Part shown: positions 26,502-34,602 of the stretch, one piece after another | Layout of the letters: the number at the start of each line of letters is the position of its first letter | How positions within the stretch are numbered: the stretch's first letter is position 1 | Assembly (NCBI GenBank): GCA_002723275.1 | Contig: PBNZ01000022.1 | Coordinates: 1-39,671, forward strand | DNA: 39,671 nucleotides | Source of the DNA: Planctomycetaceae bacterium | GTDB lineage: Bacteria > Planctomycetota > Planctomycetia > Pirellulales > Pirellulaceae | Reading direction: 5' to 3' | Notes under the pieces: model-generated | Databases searched by the model: none | What the model saw: the letters and a program-made list of their open reading frames with translations, nothing else | Told to the model about the DNA's origin: nothing | Position numbers and translations under genes: made by a program

Positions 26502-26665
26502 CGATTTCATGGCAATGCGTGGTGAATTTCTCTGGAATGTGCTTCAATGGCCACATTGAACGAGGGCGTGGGTGTTTGCCATCGTCCGCATGCTGAAGCC
26601 GTGACGGCATGCTTTCGGTTCGGACGCAAGCCCATTGATGACTTCATCCGTCGAGAACGTGTGCA

Positions 26666-27928
26666 ATGTTTCAATCGAAGATCAATGCCGCTTTCTGGGT
26701 AACCCTATTCATCTCACCCGTCTGCCTTGGCCAGCAAGATCGGCCGATCGGAGATGATGAGGGCATCCCGGTTGTTTCTTGGGAAGATGCCGAGTCCGTG
26801 GTAGGCCGCCAGGCCTTTGTCGTTGGTAAGGTCGTCCGAGTAGGGCATGCACAGCGAGTGCATTTCTTGAATTTCGACCAGCGTCGTCGTGATGTTTTCA
26901 GTGTTGTTATCTTCGGTGACAACTTGGAAAATTTTCAACCCAGTCTCGAGTCACTCTACGAAGGCAAACTGATTCGGATTCGTGGTAACGTTTCACGCTA
27001 TCGCGACATTCCTCAGATCGTGGCAACATCGCCGGCACAGATCGAAGTGATTAATTCGCTGCCGAAGTTTTCGACACCCGTTCAACGTAGTCCCCGTTCA
27101 GCAAGACAGGGCGAAGTTAAGGTTGCGTCACTGAACCTGCTGAACCTGTTTGATCATGAAGACGATCCCTATCGTGCCGATGAAACAACGAAGCCAAAAC
27201 CGCGACGTGAACTGACTCAACTCGCGAATCGGATTCTGCAAATCGATGCAGATATCTTGGCGTTGCAGGAAGTCGAATCGCGCGGTTACCTGCAACGGTT
27301 TGTCGATGTGTTCCTGCCGCAAGCAGGTTATCAGCATGTTGTGCATTTGGAGGGAAATGATAATCGCGGCATCGACGTGGCCTTGTTGTCACGATTGCCC
27401 GTGGGGCGGGTCAGCACCTATCAACATCTTCGCTATTCGGATGCCGGGGGGAGACGGCGCCGTCTGAATCGGGATCTGTTGACCGTTGAAATAATGCCGG
27501 AAAAAGGGCGTCGTTTCGAGGTCTGGGTTGTGCATCTAAAGAGTAATTCCGGGGGGCGAGAGGCAGCCGAACCCGTCCGCCTGGCCGAAGTCGGTCAAAT
27601 CAGGAGAATCTACGACCAGACGCTCCTTGCTCATCCTGATGCACGCATTCTTCTCTGCGGAGATTTTAACGATACGCTGGACAGCAAAACGATGACGATT
27701 CTGATGGGCTCGTCGCAGGCAGCTTTGCAAACTTTGGTCGCCGATAAAGACCGATCCCAAGTGACCTATAACCGGGGGCAGTATCAGTCCATGATCGACT
27801 TCATCCTTGCGTCCCCCGCAATGGCGGAATCGTTTGTTCCCGATTCTTATGAAATTCTACCGGGAACGGTTAAGTCGAGCGGTTCTGACCATAATCCGGT
27901 CAGCGCACGGTTTCGACTTTCTCCCTAG
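26666..27928 (+). CDS. Secreted OB-fold plus endonuclease/exonuclease/phosphatase protein
   Basis: A 420-residue exported protein. A signal peptide (about residues 1-22, ending CLG) precedes an OB-fold domain (about 35-130, VGKVVRVGHAQRVHFLNF). The C-terminal EEP domain (about 150-418) is of the DNase I/exonuclease III kind. Catalytic motifs are SLNLLNLF, LQEVES, GIDVALLSR, HLKSN, CGDFNDT and SGSDHNPV, so all metal and catalytic residues appear present. An extracellular nuclease or phosphodiesterase role is likely, perhaps for DNA scavenging. The ribosome site is weak. It is transcribed alone, 164 bp after the ATP-grasp gene on the same strand. Confidence 0.87.
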   Translation: MFQSKINAAFWVTLFISPVCLGQQDRPIGDDEGIPVVSWEDAESVVGRQAFVVGKVVRVGHAQRVHFLNFDQRRRDVFSVVIFGDNLENFQPSLESLYEGKLIRIRGNVSRYRDIPQIVATSPAQIEVINSLPKFSTPVQRSPRSARQGEVKVASLNLLNLFDHEDDPYRADETTKPKPRRELTQLANRILQIDADILALQEVESRGYLQRFVDVFLPQAGYQHVVHLEGNDNRGIDVALLSRLPVGRVSTYQHLRYSDAGGRRRRLNRDLLTVEIMPEKGRRFEVWVVHLKSNSGGREAAEPVRLAEVGQIRRIYDQTLLAHPDARILLCGDFNDTLDSKTMTILMGSSQAALQTLVADKDRSQVTYNRGQYQSMIDFILASPAMAESFVPDSYEILPGTVKSSGSDHNPVSARFRLSP

Positions 27929-28220
27929 CCTTCGTCGAAAAGATGATGCCCCTCCCTTTTCACGACTGATGGGTTGATTACATTAACGGGCTGACGTTGG
28001 ATCAGAGTCGAAAGCGATTTTGAGTCTCCTCGTCGATCAGCTGCGGCACGAGGAACCCCCCCCTTTCTAGCTCAGGCTGGCCATTGTTCAAGCTGAGGAA
28101 AAGATCAACTCAAGAAGCAAACTGACGCTTGTCTCCATCACGGTTCTGGTTTGAGAGTGAGGATGGCAAGATCAAACGGCATTCGATCACGTCAAAAACT
28201 CATCAAGGGAGTCAGTCAAA

Positions 28221-28577
28221 ATGAGCAATATCAAAATCACCTCGGCCGATAACGTTTTGGAAGTTCGTGCCACGGGTAAACTAACCAAGGAAAACTATGA
28301 AGAGCTCGTTCCAGCGATTGAAGCTCAGATCAAAGAGAGTGGAAAACTGAAGCTGCTCTTTGAAATGCATGACTTTCATGGTTGGACTGCGGGAGCCATG
28401 TGGGAAGACATCAAGTTTGATACCCATCATTGCCGCGACATCGAACGATTGGCGATCGTTGGCGAATCTAAGTGGGAGCAGGGGATGGCTGCCTTCTGCA
28501 AGCCGTTTACCACCGCCAAAATCCAGTACTTCGATTCCAGTCGAATCGACGAAGCTCGTACCTGGATTCACGAATAG
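28221..28577 (+). CDS. SpoIIAA-like (STAS-like) protein
   Basis: A 118-residue cytoplasmic protein of the SpoIIAA-like family (DUF3478). Characteristic segments are EVRATGKLTKENYEELVP, LKLLFEMHDFHGWTAGAMWED, KFDTHHCRDIERLAIVGE and a C-terminal YFDSSRIDEARTWI. The fold is STAS-like, but no phosphorylatable serine at the anti-sigma-antagonist position can be claimed. A strong ribosome site (AAGGGAG) is about 9 nt before ATG. It stands alone, and a perfect 9-bp inverted repeat follows 22 bp after the stop. Proteins of this family have been linked to membrane or lipid binding; the role here is unknown. Confidence 0.9.
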   Translation: MSNIKITSADNVLEVRATGKLTKENYEELVPAIEAQIKESGKLKLLFEMHDFHGWTAGAMWEDIKFDTHHCRDIERLAIVGESKWEQGMAAFCKPFTTAKIQYFDSSRIDEARTWIHE

Positions 28578-28598
28578 TCTGCACGGGTTATCGCACTC

Positions 28599-28619
28599 TT
28601 CTTTCAAGCTTTGAAAGAA
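28599..28619. terminator. Inverted repeat after the SpoIIAA-like gene
   Basis: TTCTTTCAA and TTGAAAGAA are a perfect 9-bp inverted repeat with a GCT loop, 22 bp after the stop at 28577. It is AT-rich and lacks a T-run, so it may be a weak terminator or a protein-binding palindrome. Confidence 0.45.
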
Positions 28620-28746
28620 ATGACGAGTTAGTCGTTCAGCACTAACCTGTCCATTGAGAGCGTTGCACAACGCCTCGCGTCGCGATTTCTAGCGAAATAT
28701 CAAAAGCGATCTCGCTTCCGCGAAAAGGTTCCTGCCCCCCAGGTGA

Positions 28747-30054
28747 CTACACGGCACTCCGTAGTGGCAATTTGTCGGGTAAGGTCGAGGCCATCGTCGC
28801 CAATACCTCATACCAGTTGGCGGGGTTACCTGGAGTCAGACGTCCCAGGATCCGTGGAACATCGGTGCCCGTCAGCGGCGGGGAGTTTCCTGGAATTTGG
28901 TCCAGATGGAATTGTGCCAGTACCGCGGTAGCCGCCGCAGTCAGTGATCGAGGTGGAATCTGCCATGACGTAACCGTACCGAATTCGATCTCCCCAATGC
29001 GACGTTTGAGTTCTCGCACGAACAGTCCGTTGTCCTCTCCTGTACCCGTCAGGATCAATTGACCGACCGGTTGCGACTTCGGAAGCTTTTCCTTGATGTG
29101 AGTTGCGACTCGATCGGCAAGTAGATTCGTTGCCGTGCAGAGGGTGTCATGGACGGTAACCGCTCGTTCCGTCGTCGTCATGCGAAGAATATCAATCAAG
29201 CCGTCGGTGGCTGGTCCGGTGGGGGTCCAGTCGGTTGATTGGTTTCGATCAAGTTCTTCGTGCCATCGACGGAGCAGTGTTGGTCGGTTGCATCCTTGGA
29301 CCGCCAGTTTTCCGTGGGGATCCTGAATTGGGCTATCAAGCAATTCCCCGGTGATGGCCTCGAGCAGTGAGTTGCCCGGTGCAATTTCATGCGAGATCAA
29401 ATGTTGGGAGAGTTGCACTGCCTGGCGTGGTGGCAATAAAGTCAGTCGCAAACGGTCTTCGAATTCCAAGATGGCGCGGATCTGGCGTCCAGCAATCTTG
29501 CCCGGATCGCCCAGCAACATCCAGAATCCGGTGGCTTCGAGCGGACCCCCGCGACCACCGTAGGCCAAGTCTCGCCCCGGTAGGTCGTCAATCACCGTCA
29601 AGCCTGTTGCTTGAGAGAGTAAGCTCGTATCACACCAGGGACGATAGCGGTATCCGTCTAGCGGGTCTTCTTGCCATTGTCCAAAACCGTGCAAGGCACA
29701 GGCCAGGATCGTGCCTTCATCCGGGTTGTGGTTTGCCGATAGAGTTTGAATCGCTTCGGCAGCGCATTCAGCCAGGAAAGCAGCATGGTTTACATCGGAG
29801 AAGCCGCTCGCCGACGCCACTTCATCGGCCAACGCAAACCGTTCATCCTGCAAAGAAGTCGCAGTGACGAACTCATATCCGGCTGACAGTCCTCGCCCTG
29901 TGATCTTCAGCAGAGCTGCGTTGAGTTCTTTGCGCCGTGAACTAAGATGCAGTCCGATCAGGAAACGCGGCGGTCCTTCGTCGCGTCTTGTCAGCCTGCC
30001 TCCTGCCAAGGGCCAAATTGTCGCGGCAGTGTTTGTCATCGAATGGTCCGTCAT
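28747..30054 (-). CDS. AnmK-like (anhydro-N-acetylmuramic acid kinase family), degenerate
   Basis: About 435 residues of the AnmK sugar-kinase family, which phosphorylates 1,6-anhydro-MurNAc in cell-wall recycling. The family's core survives: PWCDTSLLSQATGLTVIDDL and DLAYGGRGGPLEATGFW correspond to the segment with the catalytic Asp. The N-terminal phosphate loop that should read MSGTSxDGxD is instead HLSSRRKELN, and the C-terminal GGGxxN motif is TGTGEDN. It may be a weak or inactive paralogue. Starts are ambiguous: ATG 30054 is used, ATG 30039 is possible, and the longest frame needs a TTG at 30135. It follows the C26-like gene closely on the same strand. Confidence 0.78.
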   Translation of the reverse strand: MTDHSMTNTAATIWPLAGGRLTRRDEGPPRFLIGLHLSSRRKELNAALLKITGRGLSAGYEFVTATSLQDERFALADEVASASGFSDVNHAAFLAECAAEAIQTLSANHNPDEGTILACALHGFGQWQEDPLDGYRYRPWCDTSLLSQATGLTVIDDLPGRDLAYGGRGGPLEATGFWMLLGDPGKIAGRQIRAILEFEDRLRLTLLPPRQAVQLSQHLISHEIAPGNSLLEAITGELLDSPIQDPHGKLAVQGCNRPTLLRRWHEELDRNQSTDWTPTGPATDGLIDILRMTTTERAVTVHDTLCTATNLLADRVATHIKEKLPKSQPVGQLILTGTGEDNGLFVRELKRRIGEIEFGTVTSWQIPPRSLTAAATAVLAQFHLDQIPGNSPPLTGTDVPRILGRLTPGNPANWYEVLATMASTLPDKLPLRSAV

Positions 30055-30140
30055 TCGCGATCGTGACCTGCCGGGAAATGCGGCAACATCTTGTTTGCCA
30101 CGGCTATTGAATCGATTCCCGGCGGATGCCGTCAACTTGT

Positions 30141-30887
30141 TTAAGCAACCATTTTGACTTCCGCGTGCTCGCCCTTTAATGCGAACATGAATTCTTCAAA
30201 GATCCTCACATCCAGAGCCGATGCGGATTCCGCTTCCGGATGGAATTGAGTCCCCATGGCGAACCATCCGTCCATTCGCGATTCAATCGCTTCGACGACG
30301 CCGTCGGGGCAACGCGCGGTCACAACAAAGCCAGGCGCAATCTCGTCGACAGCCATGTGGTGCATGCTGTTCACTCGCACTTCACCATCGCCGTAAACGC
30401 GTTCCATCACGCTGTCCGGTTCAACAACCAGGCCATGCCGATGCGATTTGTCCTGTGGATCCTTATGGGGAATCGCCTTGGGGCAATCTTCCGGGATGTG
30501 TAGGAAAAGGTTTCCGCCCATCGTAACGTTGAGCATTTGCATGCCCACGCCGATTCCGAAAACGGGCAGACGACGGTCGCAAATAATCTGACAAAGGCGT
30601 CGATCAAACTCTTCACGTCGCGGTTCCATCGTGCGAACGGTGGGATGCAGCATGAACCCATCATTACGGGGATCAAGATCGCGACCACCAATGAGGACAA
30701 ATCCATCAAGGCGATCGAGGACTTCGCCCAAGTCATCAGAGTCTTCGCTTGGCGGAACAAGCACCGGGATTCCTCCTGTTGCAACCACCGCATCATAATA
30801 TCCGGAACAAATAAGCGAGTATTCCGGATGATTATGCGTGGCTGCGACAAGATCCGTGTTCAAGCCGATGAGTGGCTTCCTGGACAT
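30141..30887 (-). CDS. Class I amidotransferase-like (peptidase C26 family), nucleophile missing
   Basis: A 248-residue protein of the gamma-glutamyl-GABA hydrolase/PuuD-like group. The fold markers are clear: LIGGRDLDP (65-73), RREEFDRRL, GMQMLNVTMGGNLFLH, and the catalytic His216-Glu218 in GTQFHPEAE. The nucleophile elbow that normally reads GICRGMQ is GIGVGMQ (111-117), so Cys is replaced by Gly113. It therefore cannot act by the usual thioester route. A clear AAAGGAA ribosome site precedes the ATG. The next gene, the AnmK-like one, starts within about 90 bp, so an operon is likely. Confidence 0.85.
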   Translation of the reverse strand: MSRKPLIGLNTDLVAATHNHPEYSLICSGYYDAVVATGGIPVLVPPSEDSDDLGEVLDRLDGFVLIGGRDLDPRNDGFMLHPTVRTMEPRREEFDRRLCQIICDRRLPVFGIGVGMQMLNVTMGGNLFLHIPEDCPKAIPHKDPQDKSHRHGLVVEPDSVMERVYGDGEVRVNSMHHMAVDEIAPGFVVTARCPDGVVEAIESRMDGWFAMGTQFHPEAESASALDVRIFEEFMFALKGEHAEVKMVA

Positions 30888-31526
30888 GAAACAATTCCTT
30901 TCGCATCAATAAAAAATAAGTTGAGGAAGCGGTTCCCAATCCAATTGGGAAACGTGGCACGTGCACTGCAATCTTGAGGCATCCAAGTTGCTTGGAAGTG
31001 AATGCCATGGATTGGGGGCAACGATTCTGGTGCTGTGGCCAAATCACGCGACCGGAGCAAATGCGGTGGCAAATCGGCGAGAAACCGGACTGCAGGTCCG
31101 TTCCGTCCATGTTTGCCGTCCTCCATGACGGTCTAAGCTCGCTGGGGCCGGGCATAGGACCCGACCACAGTGAACACGCTAATTGGGCTTCAAACTCCCA
31201 TGATTCCTGGCGTGCCGTGTCCTCCGCGAAAAGAGATGTAAGTCACGATTGAAAGTACCGAATCGCACGGAATGAGCAATAGAGTCCGCATATTTTGCGT
31301 ATCCGATCGATCCTACCCCCTATATCCTGTGCATGCAGGGCTAGCTGCGGACCGTTTTCACCTCCCCCCAGTTAGTGCGGTTTTGCCCAAATCCAGACCT
31401 TTTGGGCAGCCTTTGCGGGCCGGTTTACGATTTTTGGCCCGACGGCTATGCTGAAACGTTTGCCTCAACTCCACCCAGATCGCCCGGAGATGAGCCTCCT
31501 GGGCTCGGAACGGAACGAGAGGATTC
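30888..31526. other. Divergent intergenic region
   Basis: This 640-bp gap separates the minus-strand amidotransferase-like gene and the plus-strand condensing-enzyme gene. Short frames occur on both strands without start signals. Promoters for both directions are expected; no RNA gene or repeat is recognised. Confidence 0.45.
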
Positions 31527-32648
31527 ATGCGTTTCGAACGTGTTTGTCTAGAGTCATTCGGCTACGGCTTGCCAGAGCAGGTTATCACCAGTGCCGAAAT
31601 CGAGGCGCGGCTTGCTCCCTTGTACCAACGGCTGAAGTTGCCCGAGGGCAGACTGGAGTTGATGACAGGCATCGAAGCTCGGCGACTCTGGCCTCAAGAC
31701 AGCTTGCCAAGCGATCATAGTATCGAGAGTGCGCGTCGAGCTTTAGAAGCGGCTGAGGTCGGACCTCAGCAGATTGGTGCGTTGATTCACGCATCGGTCT
31801 GTCGCGATCATCTCGAACCGGCAACGGCATGTCGTGTTCATCATGAGTTGGGGTTGCCAAGCGACTGCATGATCTATGATGCCTCCAACGCCTGTCTCGG
31901 GCTCATGAATGGTGCCATTCAAATCGCCAACATGATTGAGTTGGGACAGATCCAGGCCGGCCTGGTGGTTGGGACGGAGGACAGCCGACACTTGATGGAA
32001 ACGACGATCGATTCACTTAATGCCGATCAAAAGATGACTCGACGTCAAATCAAAATGGCCGTCGCTTCATTGACCATCGGCTCCGGCAGCTGTGCCATGT
32101 TGTTGGTGGATCGTTCTATCTCTCGAACGGAGAATCTGCTTCTCGGTGCTTCGGTGCAAGCGAATACAGATCACCATCAACTTTGTCACAGTGGAAAAGA
32201 CGAGGCGATTGCAAGTGGCATGAGCCCTTTGATGGAAACAGACTCCGAAGCCTTGATGAGAGAAGGGATTGCAACAGGAGTTGTCACCTTTGCTCAGTTC
32301 CTTGAAGAGCTTGGTTGGTCGACCGAACAAGTCGATCGTTCTGTTTGTCATCAGGTGGGAGCAGCTCACCGGCGCCTGATGCTTGAATCGTTAGATCTCG
32401 ATCCTAAGGGCGATTTTGCAACCTTTCCTTGGCTCGGGAATACGGGCTCGGTGGCGCTGCCAACCGCGATGGCGATGGCCTGTCAGACAGGATTCATGCG
32501 AAGCGGGGATCGAATTGCGATGCTCGGCATTGGTTCGGGAATCAATTGCCTCATGCTCGGCGCTCAGTGGCAACATTCGCGGGTTGGCGGACCGGACTTG
32601 GCCCAGCTTCCCGATATCGCCGACCGGATGGTGTCCATCGAATCATGA
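31527..32648 (+). CDS. OleA-like thiolase-superfamily condensing enzyme (KAS III type)
   Basis: A 373-residue thiolase-fold enzyme. The catalytic triad is Cys123 (ASNACLGLMNG), His275 (CHQVGAAH) and Asn305 (WLGNTGSVALP). Glu97 in CRDHLEPATA lies 26 residues before the Cys, matching the Glu117/Cys143 spacing I recall for Xanthomonas OleA; the His-Asn spacing of 30 also matches. OleA performs head-to-head Claisen condensation of two fatty acyl-CoAs to a beta-keto acid. This favours an OleA-type reaction over ordinary FabH chain initiation. An AGAGGA ribosome site is near ATG 31527. No oleB, oleC or oleD gene is adjacent, so product and pathway are uncertain. Confidence 0.85.
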   Translation: MRFERVCLESFGYGLPEQVITSAEIEARLAPLYQRLKLPEGRLELMTGIEARRLWPQDSLPSDHSIESARRALEAAEVGPQQIGALIHASVCRDHLEPATACRVHHELGLPSDCMIYDASNACLGLMNGAIQIANMIELGQIQAGLVVGTEDSRHLMETTIDSLNADQKMTRRQIKMAVASLTIGSGSCAMLLVDRSISRTENLLLGASVQANTDHHQLCHSGKDEAIASGMSPLMETDSEALMREGIATGVVTFAQFLEELGWSTEQVDRSVCHQVGAAHRRLMLESLDLDPKGDFATFPWLGNTGSVALPTAMAMACQTGFMRSGDRIAMLGIGSGINCLMLGAQWQHSRVGGPDLAQLPDIADRMVSIES

Positions 32649-32799
32649 TCGAGAGCGGATCCGTTACGGGCTGATTACGGCTGCCTGAATCACGATTAAA
32701 TGTGGTAAATCTTCCATATCGACCCTGCTTCTGGTGTTTCTGGCCGGTAGAATTGGGGGTGCGCGTGTTTGTATCTCTTTTCGAATCGGTTTCCAGGTC

Positions 32800-33510
32800 A
32801 TGCAGCAGCCATTCAGCCGTTCCGAATTTGAAGCAGAAAATAGAGAGCTGCGCGAACAGCTTGCCTGTCTCCAGCGGCTGCTTAAGTTGCAGGAACGCGA
32901 GCGACAGCAGATCTCACACGAAATCCACGATGGGTTCGTGCAATATGTGGTTGCCGCGCAAATGTCTCTCGAATCGCTTCAGGCGAAGCTTAAGGCTGAC
33001 AACTCCACGGTTCCGAAAGAGTTGAATCAGGTGCACGAGTGGATGGAGCGAGGCTTAGCGGAAGCGCGTCAATTGATCGACGAATTGGGACCGACCTTCA
33101 TCGACCAACGTAGCCTCGTCGAAGCGGTTGAGTTCTTGATTGGTGAGGAGGAGCGCCGAGGTCTACAGGTTTCATTGCGGTGTGCTTCAGAAATCGGGCG
33201 ACTTGATCCAATGCTTGAGCAGGCGGTGCTACGGATTATCCAGGAATCTCTGGCGAATGTCCGCCGCCACGCGCGAGTTGATCGTGCGCAAATTCGATTG
33301 TCGAAATGTGACGAAAGACTCCGTATACTCGTCCGTGACAACGGATTGGGCTTTGCTGTCGGAAAATATCCGCGCGAATGCTTTGGTTTGCGAGGTATTG
33401 ATGAGCGAGCCAAGTTGTTTTCGGGAGAGGCAAGGGTCTTGAGCCGTCCAGGTCATGGGACGGTGGTCGACGTTGAGCTTCCCCTCGTTTGCAATCTCTC
33501 GGATGCATAG
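32800..33510 (+). CDS. Soluble NarL-type sensor histidine kinase
   Basis: A 236-residue cytoplasmic kinase. A short coiled coil (residues 8-34) leads into a HisKA_3 dimerisation domain with the phospho-acceptor His43 in ISHEIHDGFVQ. The HATPase domain has N-box QESLANVRRHA, DNGLGF and GLRGIDERA, and it ends GHGTVVDVELP. There is no membrane segment, sensor domain or fused receiver. ATG 32800 is preferred over an in-frame start at 32734, whose extra residues look unconserved. No response regulator is adjacent, so it is an orphan. The signal and target are unknown. Confidence 0.88.
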   Translation: MQQPFSRSEFEAENRELREQLACLQRLLKLQERERQQISHEIHDGFVQYVVAAQMSLESLQAKLKADNSTVPKELNQVHEWMERGLAEARQLIDELGPTFIDQRSLVEAVEFLIGEEERRGLQVSLRCASEIGRLDPMLEQAVLRIIQESLANVRRHARVDRAQIRLSKCDERLRILVRDNGLGFAVGKYPRECFGLRGIDERAKLFSGEARVLSRPGHGTVVDVELPLVCNLSDA

Positions 33511-33606
33511 GCTCTCAAATGCATCGCGGCTTCGGCCGGTGAGTTCTATTTGGGGATTTGAGGTTCGCGTTGTTCAAATCGCACTGCCTCCTTAGAATAA
33601 TCCGCC

Positions 33607-34602
33607 ATGAACACCGCCCACAAACGGAAATGTTGGATCGGCTTTGATCTGGGGGGCACCAAAATGTTGTGCCAGGCATTCGATTCAGAGTTCAGCTGTC
33701 TGAGTCGAAACCGAGATCGAACCCGTGGCTACGAGGGAGCGAAGTCTGGAGTTGAGCGGATCATTAAGTTGATCGCAGAGACTCTGAAGGACATCAATCT
33801 GCCATCCGAAGAACTCGGGGGCATCTGCATCGGTTGTCCTGGGCCGCTAGACTTGGATGAAGGTGTCATCATCGAAGCACCGAATCTGGGTTGGAAAAAT
33901 GTTCGAATCAAGAAAGAGCTCGAGCAGGAGTTCGGTTGTCCCGCGGCGATCATGAATGACGTCGATGCGGGTGTCTATGGTGAATACCGTTTTGGGGCTG
34001 CCAAGGGTGCTCGCTGTGTCTTAGGGGTATTTCCGGGGACTGGTATCGGAGGTGGTTGCGTTTACGACGGTGAGATTTTGCGTGGCCGCACCGGTTCCGC
34101 TATGGAAGTCGGGCACATGCAGATTAATTCAGGAGGCCCTCTTTGTGGCTGCGGTCGTCGTGGATGTTTGGAGGCGGTTGCCAGTCGTCTTGCGATCTCC
34201 TCCGCTGTCTGTCAGGCCGCCTATCGAGGTGATGCGCCCTATCTGATGGAAAATTATGGCACGGATCTCAGCAATATTCGTAGTAAGGCCTTGTCTCAGT
34301 CCATTGCGAACGGTGACGAAGTGATTGAGGAGATCGTTTGCAACGCCGCTTGCCAAATTGGAATTGCCGTTGGGAATCTCATCAATGTACTTCTGCCGGA
34401 TACCGTGGTACTCGGCGGTGGTCTGGTTGAGGCGATGCCTGATCTGTTTGTGAAGCCGGTCCGGAAATCGGCGAACAAGCGAGTGATGCCTGCCTATGTT
34501 GACTCGTTTGACGTGGTGGCAGCGAAGCTCGGGGATGACGCCGCCATCATGGGAGCGGCGGCTTGGATTCAGCATTTGGAAACAGGGAAGGACGCAGGCT
34601 AG
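33607..34602 (+). CDS. ROK family sugar kinase (glucokinase-like)
   Basis: A 331-residue ROK protein without an N-terminal DNA-binding domain, so it is an enzyme and not a ROK repressor. Phosphate-binding loop DLGGTK is at 14-19, the catalytic base region is MNDVDAG with Asp118, and the zinc site is EVGH (His170) with [10 protein letters not shown] (Cys180, 182, 187). The second nucleotide motif GTGIGGG is at 144-150. It probably phosphorylates glucose or a related hexose; the exact sugar cannot be told. Its TAG stop lies in a CTAG palindrome shared with the stop of the convergent helicase gene (4-bp overlap). Confidence 0.92.
   Translation: MNTAHKRKCWIGFDLGGTKMLCQAFDSEFSCLSRNRDRTRGYEGAKSGVERIIKLIAETLKDINLPSEELGGICIGCPGPLDLDEGVIIEAPNLGWKNVRIKKELEQEFGCPAAIMNDVDAGVYGEYRFGAAKGARCVLGVFPGTGIGGGCVYDGEILRGRTGSAMEVGHMQINSGGPLCGCGRRGCLEAVASRLAISSAVCQAAYRGDAPYLMENYGTDLSNIRSKALSQSIANGDEVIEEIVCNAACQIGIAVGNLINVLLPDTVVLGGGLVEAMPDLFVKPVRKSANKRVMPAYVDSFDVVAAKLGDDAAIMGAAAWIQHLETGKDAG

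Noticed and set aside
29367-29867. 166-codon plus-strand frame over the AnmK-like gene
   Set aside because: Basic, low-quality sequence opposite a recognisable family member.
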